From NCBI GenBank assembly GCA_022577435.1, contig JAKOON010000106.1, positions 53,501 through 117,500 of the forward strand: 64,000 bases of DNA, read 5' to 3'. Each line of letters begins with the position of its first letter. The first letter of the stretch is position 1. Source of the DNA: Embiotoca jacksoni. Its lineage: Eukaryota > Chordata > Actinopteri > Embiotocidae. Positions 46,414 to 57,609 of this stretch are shown piece after piece. Position numbers and translations under genes: made by a program. Below the pieces are notes generated by a model, which did not search any database, was not told the DNA's origin, and saw only the letters and a program-made list of their open reading frames with translations.

Positions 46414-49400
46414 GATTGTGTTCTGCAGCCGGACTCTGCTGTCTGGACTAAAGTGGAACCTGAGGTGAGCAGGACGGATGAAGAGGCTCCAACTTACAGG
46501 TAAAAACAACACTCAGATCCTGCAGCGCAGCAAACTGGATAAAAACATGAAGCTCAGCTGCTGGGAATCTTTTCACAGAAGGAAAACTAAGATCTTTATT
46601 TACATTTCATTTTACATTTCACATCGAATGAAACCAAGACAGCTGCTCTCAGTTTACAGTTACTCTGTTGTGTTCCTTCATGTGCGTTGAGATACGAACT
46701 GTTTTTCCTTGTTTCAGCCTGCAGTCTGAAGCGGGACACTTTGAATGCAGCGTCTCTGGTTTACGCTGGATCTGTGAGGACAAGGCCAGCTTTCACTACC
46801 AGTTTCCTTCTTGGGGGGGTCACCTGGAGAGGATGAAACACAGGCAGTACATGCCTGCAGGCCCCCTGATGGACGTCACACTCACTGCTGGGAAGCTGAG
46901 TGAAGTGCACCTTCCACACTGGATCTGCATCAGTAAGAAAGAGATATTAAAACTCTGAACTTTTGACATTTCTGATGCAAACCTGTTCTTCTCACTTTGT
47001 ACTTTATGTGTATTTTGTGCAGAGGACAACCCAACAATACTGGACAAGTTTGCCGTCCTTCACATTGAAGACTGTGGAGACGTTGTGGAAAACTCCTCTG
47101 AGGTCACATCATCACATGTCAAGTTGATCGAACCGATTTTCTCCCCGAGAGCGGTTCTGATCAAACTGGGATTTCCTGTGAGAATCAACTGCAGCGTGTT
47201 AATATATAAAGCCAACACAGCTTTCCTCACGCTGCATGTGTATCTGATCCCACAAGATCCTGGCCTACAACAGGTGGGTACATGTCTCACTGTCACCCAC
47301 ACCAGTCATTGTTAGGTAGAAAAATGCACAACAAATATATATTGATATATATGTATATCAAAATCTATATTTTTTGTTTTTTCCACAGAAAATAGACAAG
47401 AGTGAAATATCTTATGGATACAAGATCCAAAAGCCACATCCAGAGAAGTCCCTGAAAATAAAAGATCGTTTCAACCTAACATCAGATTTGGATGCTGCAA
47501 CAATCTATCCTGAAGTATGGTTTGAACAACTTTTAATTCTCTTAAAATATCTTTGTAACAGGCGATAAAACTGTAATTAAGATAAATCTATCATGACCAT
47601 GCTCACTTCTACCGATCCTGTCCCGTACTTTACCATCTGGAAAGATGCAGTAGATATACGGAGGTGGATGAAACAGTTCAGACACTGTTCCTGTTGAACG
47701 CAGCGCAGTGCTGCACCCGGAGCAGCAGGAAGCAGCGACCTTCAGGAGGAAGTGTTCAGAGCCGTCTCTTCATCATCATCACTGAGTTCCTCACGTTAAC
47801 GTGACCGCTGGTAACGAGAACATTAATGATTTCAACCGTGGACCTGAAACTGGAGCAGAGAAACATCCGATCTATGGGGAACAGAAAGACGTCGCAGGGA
47901 GACAAATCCAGAGAGTCGGGGGAGCTACGATTGTGTTGTTGAGGGTGAGAAACTCGTCCTTTTTCAACGTGCTGTAAGCAGGCGTGTTGTCATGTTGGAG
48001 AACCCTGTTGCCATGGTGCCACAGTTCAGGTGGTTCACAACGAATGTTTTCCCCTCAGACTCAGAAGGTCCCAGTGGAACTCTGTGTTGACAGTCTGACT
48101 GTGGGGGACAAATTCACGGTGACACAAAGGAAACCCAGCTGGTGTCTCCTGACCTGACGATCCTTCTTCGGTCTCGGACAGTGAAGCTCCGCCCCCTCTT
48201 GAAACGTTGAATGTCATTCAGAACACGTCGCCCGGCTCGTCGCTTCATCACCGTAGACTTTCTGAAACATTTCAAGAGTCTCTGTCGACCGTTTACAGAG
48301 TTTGACCAAAAAATCTGATGCCGAGGGAAAAGGCCAGCACTGCATTAAAAACTGCCACGATTCTGTGGTGGAAATCACTGCATGGGCTCAGGAACACTCG
48401 GCTGTATGTGGGCGGGTTCAAGATTTTCTGTTCCACAAAATTTGGGGGTCAAAATCTGATGTTCTCTGCTCCAGTTTCAGGTCCGTGGTGAAATCACAAA
48501 TATTCACATTACCAGCGGTCACAAAACAAAAAGAATACTTCTTCATGAAGGTCGTTGCTTCCTGCTGCTCCGGGTGCATCGCTGCGCTGCGTTCAACAGG
48601 AACAGACTGAACTTTGTGCATCAACTCTCATATTAGTTTATTAAAGGGAGAATATCGCCACAATTTTATCAACCTTGTATAAAAATATAGAAAAAAGAAC
48701 AGAAACTCTGGAACTCACTCTTTATTTCTTGAACAGGCATTAAAGCTCAGAAAAATAGGCTGCACTCCAAATTTCTTTGAAGTGTACATTGAAAATCCCG
48801 ACAGACACTTCCAGCTTGAACTCACACAAGAAAAACAGACTCAGCCGGTTTGGAGATGTGCAGTTCGAAAAGGTACGTTTTAAAAACTTCTACAAGAACG
48901 TACGGACGCTGCCGACAGGTCAATTTCATTTTTATTAGTTTAAGTGAGAATTATTAGTGAAGCTGATTTTCATTCTTACATTAACAGTTAATGAGCTACA
49001 AATTTCTGTTTTATTTTCCTCTGTTTTTTCAGATGAGTATGAAACCGCTGGACATGTACAAGGTGAGACATTTCTAATGACTTGTAGGTAGAAGAGCTGC
49101 TCTGGATTTCAGAGATGTTTTAACTTCAGCTTCAGAGGCAGCTGAAGAACAAACACCCTTCATGTCCCCGTTGTTCCCGTCATCAACACGTCTTTCCATC
49201 TTTAGGAAACTCAACCGCAGCTGAAGTTTTGTTAGCGGATTCACTCGTCTTCATGTTTTCACTGTCGCCTGACTTCATTTGGTTTAGTCTCCACGTTTCT
49301 TGCTGCCATCTCGGCCCGATATTTCCACCTTCAGCTTTGGTTCAACCAGCTGGAATAAAATAGAAGCGTCGGTGTGAGCAGCTTGTTGTCGGTGGAGCTG

Positions 49401-50267
49401 CTTTAACTACTTTCTATCAGGACATAAGTTACTAAACATGAGGAGCTCTGAGGGGAAAAGGTGGGAGACTAATTAAAAGTGCAAAACTTGAGTAAATGTT
49501 GTTCGTTGCTTTCCATCACTGACTGTATTAAAGAAATCAGTTTAATGACGGTGAAGAAGAACAAAACATGTATAAATGAAAGCAACAGAAGCCGTGGAGA
49601 AGCCTCCATCTAGATGTTCAACACGCTTCTATCAACCAGACGAAGGGAGTTCAGCGGGTTTCACCAACCTGGACTCAGAACTGAGTCACGAACACCAAAA
49701 TCTTTCTGGATGAAGTCGGCCGGATATAAAATGATCACGGTGACATGTTACATTACAGTCGTGAGTTTGTTGTGTTTGTCCTCAGAGAATCTGTCTGGAG
49801 ACCGTGAGGACGAGCAGCTGTCTGCACGGATGAAGCGAGTGAGTAACGTCGGACTGTTGTGACGTCACACGACGCAGCTTTCACCGTTTTAGACTTTAAA
49901 CCGCTCGGCCTCATGATTCAAATGATGTTTTCTAACTGACAAAGCTGCAGTCACGTCACTTTGTTTGTTTTGTTTGCATCTGATTCATCAGGCAGCAACG
50001 ATCTCTCCGGACAGACAGAAACTCTTTGAAGCGTTCGGCCATTTGAACCTGAAAGAGCTCAAAGAGTTCAAATGGTTCCTGAAATCTCCATTCGATGAAG
50101 AGCTGCCGAACATCTCAAGTAGCCGACTGGAGACGGCAGACATGTTGGACCTGGTGGATCTGATGCTGCAGAACTACGGCCGGCGCTCTGTGGAGGTGAC
50201 CAAGGAGGTGTTCAGCAGGATCAGGCGTAATGATCTGGTGTCCATGTTGTCTGACAGCAGCTCGTGA
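46414..50267 (+). CDS. FIIND (ZU5-UPA) plus C-terminal PYD, NLRP1/CARD8-like sensor module
   Basis: FIIND proteins such as NLRP1 and CARD8 cut themselves within ZU5. Loss of the N-terminal part then frees a UPA-death-fold fragment that nucleates an inflammasome. Exons: 46414-46499, 46718-46932, 47023-47273, 47389-47514, 48737-48872, 49033-49062, 49786-49838 and 49992-50267; phases close to the TGA at 50265. ZU5 begins DCVLQPDSAVWTKVEPE and YSLQSEAGHFECSVSGLRW. The self-cleavage residues are seen as His at 47061-47063 (AVLHIED) and Phe-Ser at 47139-47144 (EPIFSPRAV), exactly 27 residues apart as in NLRP1. UPA follows (HVYLIPQD, VYIENPDRHFQLELTQEK). A short linker (47 residues downstream, exon 49786) leads to a PYD (about 90 aa, LFEAFGHLNLKELKEFKWFL to SVEVTKEVFSRIRRNDLV), where mammalian homologues have a CARD. 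The first exon here starts in phase 0, whereas the preceding PYD exon ends in phase 1. Confidence 0.82.
47686..48609 (-). mobile_element. Long-terminal-inverted-repeat DNA transposon, copy 1 (in a FIIND intron)
   Basis: About 920 bp with inverted ends of at least 65 bp ('ctgttcctgttgaacgcagcgcag' at left, its reverse complement at right). Inside, in minus orientation, a decayed mariner-type transposase text appears (VLQHDNTPAHN in copy 2, at the matching position here). It sits in the intron between exons 47389-47514 and 48737-48872. A second copy at 54288-55295 is in the opposite orientation, and an internally deleted one is at 59459-59845. Confidence 0.75.
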
Positions 50268-51054
50268 GACAAATGTAAGTTATGATGGCAACAAACAGAA
50301 GTCTGTTCAAAGCATAACTCTTCTCCACTTCTCTCCCTCATGTTTGGTCTGAATGATGAATCCGACTTGGCAGCGGTTTGTAGATGAATCTGTTGACATC
50401 AGCGGTGACAGAAGAAACCTCTCCAGGTCGAAAACGTGACGCCATTCAAAGATAGAAAATCAGCGAACGATCATGAATGAGCCTTTTTACCACCGATTCA
50501 GGTTTTGCACCGTTAAAAGTTGTTTAACGCTCTTGTCTGTTCGATTTCATGTTTGTAAATGTGCGAACACTTTGACTTTGTAATTCCCAACCTGAACCGT
50601 CAGACTCGACCCGATCACGTCGGCTTCCTGTCCGGTTCATCTTTTCTATTGATTATTCGTCGGACATCAGCTGAGCCGGCTCACTGGCATGAGTTCCTGG
50701 CACTTCTCTATTTATTTATTTATTTTTTGAGCTTTTTATAAGCGGCCTGTGGTTCGCTGTGAGGTTATTCACCTCGTGTCATCAGGCCTTTAAAAAAAGA
50801 TTTAAAACTGCCTTTTTTTTTCTAAATTTTTAATATTCAAAGAGATCAATTTTAATTACTGTCGAGAATTTACCGGGTGTTTATCATTGTCATGCTGTTT
50901 TGTTATATTTTTGTTATTACTATTCTAAATTTCATTAAAGTGTTTTTATGTTTCCTTTCTTTTTTAATTGGCAGTTTGTCTTCATCTCTACACGCCTCAC
51001 ACAAAGTATTTGAAACATAGTTGTTGCTGCACAAATACACTTCTGCAGCCTGTA

Positions 51055-51060
51055 AATAAA
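51055..51060 (+). terminator. Candidate polyadenylation signal of the FIIND gene
   Basis: AATAAA ('cctgtaaataaaacc') about 790 bases after the stop at 50267. An ATTAAA at about 50934 is an alternative. Confidence 0.45.
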
Positions 51061-52206
51061 ACCGTTACCTTTTCAACATCTTCACTGAGTAGCAGCAAAA
51101 TAACACCTGTTCACGATGTTTTTATGCCTTTTATGCTTTAGGGAATTTCTTCAAATATGTCACCGATGTTTAATTGCTGAGCCGAATGTTTACTGCCGTC
51201 GACAGATATAAACAAGGTGCTGTCGGGGTTTCTGGATATCCTGAAGCTGCAGTTAATGCTCTCCTGACGTTTACCGTTGGCACCAAATTATGAACAAGGG
51301 TGGTCAAAAGGCTTCAGATTACAGCTCTGCTGTAAATTTACTTTCTCTCACGCCTGCGTTTCACCGCTCCAGTGATTCATAAGATCAGAAAACGTGTTGT
51401 TTTTTTTGGTGCATAAGAACCAAATCTGTTAAAAGAAATCGAACATGAAACGCACCACATCCATTTCTGATTTCACCGGAGACTAAAAGAAAACATCATT
51501 TAGGGAAAAGATGGACCACAGCAGTACAGCAAAAACAAAAAAAACAAAAAACAAAAACTTTCAATCAGCTTTATTGTTGTTTTAAAAAAAATAGCAATCA
51601 GGATATTTAGTAGGTCAAATATGCGGGAAACATCTGTGTCATCAAAACTTTGAATTCAACAGTGTGAAACTCAAATAGATTAAAATAGATGACTAAATTT
51701 GACAGTTTATTTTTCCTGCACCTCACGGTAAACCTATTGCAACAGTACTGAAGGGGAAAGGCTCCATTTCACTGCTGCTCCTTCTACTTGTACGAATAAT
51801 GGTTATCATGATTAGATCACAGATGAACGCTGACAGCAGAAATACTGAAATCTGACCCGGTGCTTTACAACGGATTGGTTTTGTAACGCTATTTTTTTAC
51901 AGTGTAGTCGATGGAGCGAGTCGTCGGTCGGTCGGTCGTTTCCTGGACGGCCGACAGGGGGCGGTGATGCGGCGGGAAACCGCAGCGCCGCGCGAGGTGG
52001 AAGAAGAAGAAGAAGAAGAAGAAGAAGAAGAAGAAGAAGAAGAAGAAGAAGAAGCTGCACCAACAACAAACCAAACGTGACTTGGTTCTTCTACCGGAGG
52101 TCACGACGTTAACGTGTTCGTGAATGTTCCGTTAACAGCTCGGTCGCTGCTCTGATTTGTTGTTTTCATTCAGAATTTTTCGCTAAATGGTGTCAAATGT
52201 TCCGAA

Positions 52207-52254
<48 letters not shown>

Positions 52255-53040
52255 CTCCTGCTGCCGAACTGGGAAAAACATCTCGACGGATTCCGTCTGA
52301 TTTATTTCCGTCTGATTTATTTCCATCTGATTTATTTCCATCTGATTTATTGCCGATCATAAACATCTCCGGCAGCTGAAGACAAACAAATACGTAATAA
52401 TCATGTAGTTTAGATTAAATCCGATAATTCTGACCAGGAAACTCTTATTTTAAGCAGCAACGCTTTCATGCAGTTTTATGTCTCGCTGATATACTGAGAT
52501 TTGAAATACTGTGTCCCGGAAATCCCTCCATAGAAAGTGACTTAAAACCGCTTTTGCTTTGTAATTTATCCTAATTCTGATCATTCTGACCTTGTTTGTA
52601 TATTGTTAGTTTGAAAAGTTGCACTGTGATGCAGTTTTATGCCTTAATTCAGCTTCTCTCACTGAGATAACGCTGTTATAGCTACAAAACACTTATTATA
52701 CAGATATATACAGTTATGTAAATATATCAGCCTGATTTACGTTTCTGTGATTACCAGTAGTGTCATCTCACCAAGTTAATTTGAGTATTTCCATTCGTGC
52801 AGTTTTTACACTCCAGCACACCTCTCAGTGAAATAGTGCTGTTTACTTTTTACATTACTACATTTGTTTCTGACCACTTTAGTTTTTTATTGTTTAAACT
52901 TTTCCTGCAGATGATTTTGAATCTTTCTGATAAACACAAAACTGCCATTTCAGATGGGAAAAAATGTATTTCAAATTTTTCATGAGGTGACTTGCTTCAG
53001 ATTTAGATTTCTCCCTTTTTATGTTTTTATTTTGTTTAAC
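51061..53040. other. Spacer and probable 5' region of dnajc28
   Basis: No supported coding exon. It contains (AAG)n at 51999-52053, (AAAG)n at 52206-52252, and four copies of a 15-bp unit 'tccgtctgatttatt' at about 52289-52352. The GC-richer stretch 51930-52110 next to the AAG run may hold the promoter and a noncoding first exon of dnajc28, because the coding exon appears to follow a splice acceptor 'aactcaacag|gac' at 53047. Confidence 0.5.
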
Positions 53041-53058
53041 TCAACAGGACCGCCAGCG

Positions 53059-54213
53059 ATGAGCCGCTCGTTGGTTTCGAACTTCCGGCGTGGACTCTTT
53101 CTGCTCGTGTCGTCCCGCCGGTCGCCGCCGGTCCGTCGGCTCAGCTCGGTTCCCCGCATCAGCCGCAGCCTGCAGGAGAGCTTCAGGCTCCTGCAGCTGC
53201 CCGACGACGGACACAGCAGCCCCTCGCAGGTGAAGGAGGCCTACCTGCGCCTGGCCAAGCTCTACCACCCCGACTCGGGGGCAGCGACCGCCGACGCGGG
53301 GCTGTTCGCCCGGCTGGAGGAGGCGTACCGCGCCGTGGTGACTCACCAGAGCACCGGGCAACCTGCCGGAGGGAGGGAGGACGAGGACGAGGACAAGGAC
53401 GAGGACGAGGACAAGGCCAGAGGCGCTGCGGTTCAACACAGACACTACCTCAGCTTCGAGGGCGTGGGCTCGGGCACGCCCAGCCAGCGCGAGCGGCAGT
53501 ACCGGCAGATCCGCGTGGACCGGGCGTCCGAGGAGGTTCTGAACTACCGGCAGAGGGAGCACGAGAGGGCGGCGGCGGCGGACGGGGCGCTGGTGGAGCG
53601 GGACGTGCGTCAGCGCAGCCGCAAAATCAAGATCACGCAGGCTGTGGAGCGGCTGGTGGAGGACCTGATCCAGGAGTCCATGGCCCGGGGAGACTTCAGG
53701 AACCTGAGCGGAGCGGGAAAGCCCCTCAGCAAGTTCCAGCACAACCCGTACGCAGATCCGATGACCCACAACCTGAACCGCATCCTCATCGACAACGGCT
53801 ACCAGCCGCGCTGGGTGGTCACGCAGCGCTGCATCAGAGAGTCCGCCGCTGGGATCCGAGACAGGCTGCTGGAGGGGAGGGCCCGGCTCGGTGACCCCAT
53901 GACCCCCGACGAGCTCGGCCAATGGGAGCGGCTGTGTGCCTCGGTGGAGGAGGAGCTGGTGAAACTTAACAAGATGGTGGACGACTATAACCTCATCGTG
54001 CCGATGCTCAACATGCAGATGGTCCACTTCGGTCTGTCCAGAGAGACGCGGCGAGCGGCGAGAGGAGCCGGCCAGCGCAGACTGGACCGGCAGAGGGAGC
54101 AAGAGGAGGAGCGGGAGAGGAGGAAGGAGGAGAAAAGGAGAGCCAACGCTGCCGACAAGACCGAATCTGGAAAACCAGGACTTCTGTCCTGGATGCAGAA
54201 TTTACTCAAATGA
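53059..54213 (+). CDS. dnajc28: DnaJ homolog subfamily C member 28
   Basis: J-domain co-chaperone of the DNAJC28 family, whose vertebrate members have one coding exon, a J domain and a DUF1992 domain; its role is poorly known. I chose the ATG at 53059 (MSRSLVSNFRRG), 11 bases after a good acceptor ('tttaactcaacag'), rather than the in-frame ATG at 52954, which lies in AT-rich sequence unlike the rest. This gives 384 aa. The Arg-rich N-terminus could be a mitochondrial presequence. The J domain (about residues 38-97) has the essential HPD at 70-72 (KLYHPDSG). An acidic D/E/K tract lies at 106-119. DUF1992 (about 190-260) includes LVEDLIQESMARGDFRNLSG and GKPLSKF. A basic coiled-coil tail follows. 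The frame on the opposite strand (53041-54102) is a GC-driven shadow. Confidence 0.92.
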   Translation: MSRSLVSNFRRGLFLLVSSRRSPPVRRLSSVPRISRSLQESFRLLQLPDDGHSSPSQVKEAYLRLAKLYHPDSGAATADAGLFARLEEAYRAVVTHQSTGQPAGGREDEDEDKDEDEDKARGAAVQHRHYLSFEGVGSGTPSQRERQYRQIRVDRASEEVLNYRQREHERAAAADGALVERDVRQRSRKIKITQAVERLVEDLIQESMARGDFRNLSGAGKPLSKFQHNPYADPMTHNLNRILIDNGYQPRWVVTQRCIRESAAGIRDRLLEGRARLGDPMTPDELGQWERLCASVEEELVKLNKMVDDYNLIVPMLNMQMVHFGLSRETRRAARGAGQRRLDRQREQEEERERRKEEKRRANAADKTESGKPGLLSWMQNLLK

Positions 54214-54287
54214 AACAACCCAAGTTTGTTTGGATTGAATTCAGTTATTTCACTCGGTTTTTTTTACAGGCAATGAGGAGAGAAGTT

Positions 54288-55295
54288 CAGATTCTGTTCC
54301 TGAACGCAGCGCAGTGCTGCACCCGGAGCAGCAGGAAGCAGCGACCTTCAGGAGGAAGTGTTCAGAGTCGTCTCTTCATCATCATCACTGAGTTCCTCAC
54401 GTTAACGTGACCGCTGGTAACGAGAACATTAATGATTTCAAAACTGGAGCGGAGAAACAACATTTTTGGGGGAACAAAAAAATGAACCCGCCCACATACA
54501 GCCGAGTGTTCCTGAGCCCATGCAGTGATTTCCACCACAGAATCGTGGCAGTTTTTAATGCAGTGCTGGCCTTTTCCCTCGGCATCAGATTTTTTGGTCA
54601 AACTCTGTAAACGGTCGACAGAGACTCTTGAAATGTTTCAGAAAGTCTACGGTGATGAAGCGACGAGCCGGGCGACGTGTTCTGAATGACATTCAACGTT
54701 TCAAGAGGGGGCGGAGCTTCACTGTCCGAGACCGAAGAAGGATCGTCAGGTCAGGAGACACCAGCTGGGTTTCCTTTGTGTCACCGTGAATTTGTCCCCC
54801 ACAGTCAGACTGTCAACACAGAGTTCCACTGGGACCTTCTGAGTCTGAGGGGAAAACATTCGTTGTGAACCACCTGAACTGTGGCGCCATGGCAACAGGG
54901 TTCTCCAACATGACAACACGCCCGCTCACAACGCGTTAATGATTTTGTGTTCCCCAAAAATTGGACCCAATATCTGACTCAAAGGACGAGGCTGAAAACT
55001 AACATTGGATGTCTGTGATCTTCGGGCCCTCAGCTGCTTTTAAAACAGCCACGATTCTGTGGTGGAAATCACTGCGTGGGCTCAGGAACACGAGTTCAAG
55101 ATTTTTTTGTTCCCCCAAAAATTGCACTCAAATATCAGAATCTTCTCTGCTCCAGTTTCAGGTCCATCATGGTAAAATCTCTGTTGTCCACGTCTCAGCG
55201 GTCACGTTAACGTGTTGACCTCGGTGATGTTGAACTTCCTCGTGGCGGTCGTTGCTTCCTGCTGCTCCGGTGCGTCTCTGCGCTGCGTTCAAGCG
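54288..55295 (+). mobile_element. Long-terminal-inverted-repeat DNA transposon, copy 2
   Basis: Starts 'ctgttcctgaacgcagcgcagtgctgcacccggagcagcagg' and ends with its reverse complement near 55295. It contains the same internal blocks as copy 1 at 47686-48609 but inverted: for example 54686-54868 is the reverse of 48035-48217 with identical translation. 'gttctccaacatgacaacacgcccgctcac' reads VLQHDNTPAH, a mariner-type transposase motif. It begins about 75 bases after the dnajc28 stop and may replace its 3' UTR. Confidence 0.75.
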
Positions 55296-55373
55296 CAACA
55301 AATATCTTGTTCAACTGCCTATTTACACACAGAGACTGAAACAGTGGTACCACTTCGTCAAATACACGTAAGG

Positions 55374-55379
55374 TTTATT
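55374..55379 (-). terminator. Candidate polyadenylation signal of the kcne gene
   Basis: The plus strand reads TTTATT, AATAAA on minus, about 140 bases past the stop codon at 55516. Confidence 0.45.
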
Positions 55380-55515
55380 ATAAAACTCAGCTGTGAGGAC
55401 ATGATGGAAGCTGTTTCTGTGAAATCACAGATGTGAAAGAACCTAAAACTATAAGATCATTAAAGACTACGGAGAGTGTGACACGGTAATCTGTGAAGTG
55501 TTGAAACCGTCTCCT

Positions 55516-55887
55516 CTAGTCCGGCAGCTGCTCCTGTGTCGCAGGGTTGCCGATGACGACGGGCTCCTTGCGCAGAGCCCGGGCGACGGCCCCGGACGGC
55601 GCCGCCACCGCGGTCCAGTCGCGGGCGATGTACTGGTGGTACGGATCCTGAGAGCTCTCCAGCTTCTTGGAGCGAATGTAGCTGAACATGATGCCGAACG
55701 TGAAGAAGCTGAACATGCCGACCACCAGGAGGACGTACACGATCCCGCTGGCGGCCGCGTGCTGCACGGCCTGCTGGGTAGTGGAGTTCTGAGGCGCCGC
55801 TGGAGATGGATCACTGGTACCGTTCAGGCAGCGCTGAAGGAAGGAGACCAGCAGCGACTGCAGCTCCGTGACGTTGATGTGCGACAT
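55516..55887 (-). CDS. KCNE1-like potassium channel beta subunit
   Basis: Single-span membrane accessory subunit of voltage-gated potassium channels; KCNE1 partners KCNQ1. The predicted protein is 123 aa (human KCNE1 is 129). The extracellular N-terminus has three N-glycosylation sequons (NVT at 5, NGT at 22, NST at 34). One transmembrane helix spans about 49-70 ([20 protein letters not shown]), followed by the family signature [19 protein letters not shown]. The SYIRSKKLE part is KCNE1-like, whereas DPYHQYI-x-DW is more like KCNE2, so orthology is left open. I start at the ATG 55885-55887; the exon begins after an acceptor at 55915, and a likely 5' UTR exon is at 57610-57730. Next-door dnajc28 recalls human chromosome 21, where DNAJC28, KCNE2 and KCNE1 lie in one region. 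Confidence 0.88.
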   Translation of the reverse strand: MSHINVTELQSLLVSFLQRCLNGTSDPSPAAPQNSTTQQAVQHAAASGIVYVLLVVGMFSFFTFGIMFSYIRSKKLESSQDPYHQYIARDWTAVAAPSGAVARALRKEPVVIGNPATQEQLPD

Positions 55888-56105
55888 GCTGACCTCTGCT
55901 GGACGCTCCCAAAACTGCAAGACAAAAAGCTTTTATTGCAGATTTTACAGTTGAAAGCACAATTATTATCTGAATTGATCCTCGACAGCGAGTCTTCCCT
56001 TAAAGGCTGCGTTCATTCATGGAGGAAGATGTTTCATGTCGGATTTTGAGTTGTTGGTCTTTTTGTGTTTGTTTTGTGACGTTTCAAATGATTTTCTTTT
56101 CATGT

Positions 56106-56167
56106 AATAATTTGGATGTATAGTGAGACTGTTTCACGAAACAGTCTCACTATACATCCAAATTATT
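56106..56167. repeat. Perfect inverted repeat, 30-bp arms with a 2-base spacer
   Basis: The left arm 56106-56135 and right arm 56138-56167 are exact reverse complements, separated only by 'ac'. Flanks are not complementary. It could be a true hairpin or cruciform, or a fold-back artefact of sequencing or assembly. Confidence 0.95.
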
Positions 56168-56711
56168 TCTGATACTTTTCCATACATGAAAACAAATCTG
56201 TTCAGGCCATTTTACAACTTTTAATTTCAGATCTTTTTCAGGAGGAATGACGGATGTGTTTTTTTTTCAAAGAGCCACTTCCTTGTTTTTGAACAGCTGC
56301 AGATCAAATATGGCACGTGACCTGACTTCTCTTTTTTTAAAGAGTCGTCCGTTTTACTCACCGTGTGATGGAATAATAATTTAAATTTTTGCATCACCCT
56401 TCATACGACGAGTTTCCAACTAAATAAAATATGTAATCTTAAATGTTTTTATATTGTGGAGCAATTCCCTCTCAAAATATGAAACTATTCATTCGTGCAA
56501 TCTTCGTTTCCATGGCAACACATGGGTTATGACTAAGAACTGGAAAACAATCAGTAGACTCTTAAGTAACGTATGCAATGTTCACTACTCCAGGAAGTAG
56601 TCCGACCCTTAGCAACCACCCTAGCAACAGAGAGGACTTCTGGTCTCCAACTGAATAAATACAGAACATAGAAACACTAAACTGATCAGCTAGTTCAGTC
56701 TGGTTGGAACA

Positions 56712-56822
56712 AAGATATCTGATGAACAAAGATATCTGATGAACAAAGATATCTGATGAACAAAGATATCTGATGAACAAAGATATCTGATGAACAAAGA
56801 TATCTGATGAACAAAGATATCC
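56712..56822 (+). repeat. 17-bp tandem repeat 'gatgaacaaagatatct'
   Basis: About six to seven nearly identical head-to-tail copies. Confidence 0.9.
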
Positions 56823-57609
56823 ATGTTCTCATGTGTTTTTAACATTTTAGCTCCGTGTCATGTGTTCAAACCAAACCGGTCCAGCTCGCCGCCACTAGGA
56901 TTGTAAGTCCGTGGTGTTACGGTACGGGTGCTCGGAGCGACCAAAGAGGACCAAAAGAGACCCGACTTCACCAAATGGGTCATTTAATAGAACTAGAACA
57001 AGTAGAAACTACATTATATTGCAAGTAATATGAAATTCAATTATATTTATATATTCTTATTAAGGAGGCGGAGTCATATTTCTAGTGATAAGCAGGGTGT
57101 GATGTCATGCTCATTTGTTCCAAACGTACAGTTGACCAATCAGATCTGTGGGAGGGGGCGGAGCTTTTTGTTGTCTAATTTGAACGTCCCATCAGAGGGC
57201 TTCGACTCCACAGCTGCAGGTGTAACCAGCAGCTCACCTGTAACATGTCTGCGGCATTAATGTTGAATTAAAAAAAATATATATTTTTAATTCAACAGAA
57301 TCACCTGTACAGTTTACGTTCTTTTATTTTGGAAAGTCGTGTTTTAATAAAACTGTTCGTTTTGGATCCAAAGTGATTGTTTTTTATTTTTTTTATCTCA
57401 GATGTGCCACACTTTGAAATATTTGTCCATATTTTAGTTGGAGAATTTACTGTTGTGACACTTTAAAGACACCTCAAGTAAAAACATGTTGTACGTTGAT
57501 TGTTAATATAAATCTTCAGTTTCTCTGCAGATCAAACGACACTTCAGTCTTCTCTCTCTTTTTTTCTTGTCTTTCAGAGTTAGTTTTGGAGAGAGAGATA
57601 AAAACCTAC

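Larger units (their letters stand above)
55920..57600. other. Intron and spacer upstream of the kcne coding exon
   Basis: No coding exon seen. It holds a near-perfect 30-bp hairpin at 56106-56167 and seven copies of a 17-bp unit ('gatgaacaaagatatct') at about 56712-56822. The rest is AT-rich with no recognised family. Confidence 0.55.

Noticed and set aside
52954..53058. Upstream in-frame start for dnajc28
   Set aside because: The 35 extra codons lie in AT-rich text before a clear splice acceptor, and the following ATG begins the arginine-rich, targeting-type N-terminus.
53041..54102. 353-codon minus-strand frame opposite dnajc28
   Set aside because: It is antisense to a well-supported J-domain gene in GC-rich sequence, with low-complexity L/V text and no recognisable domain.
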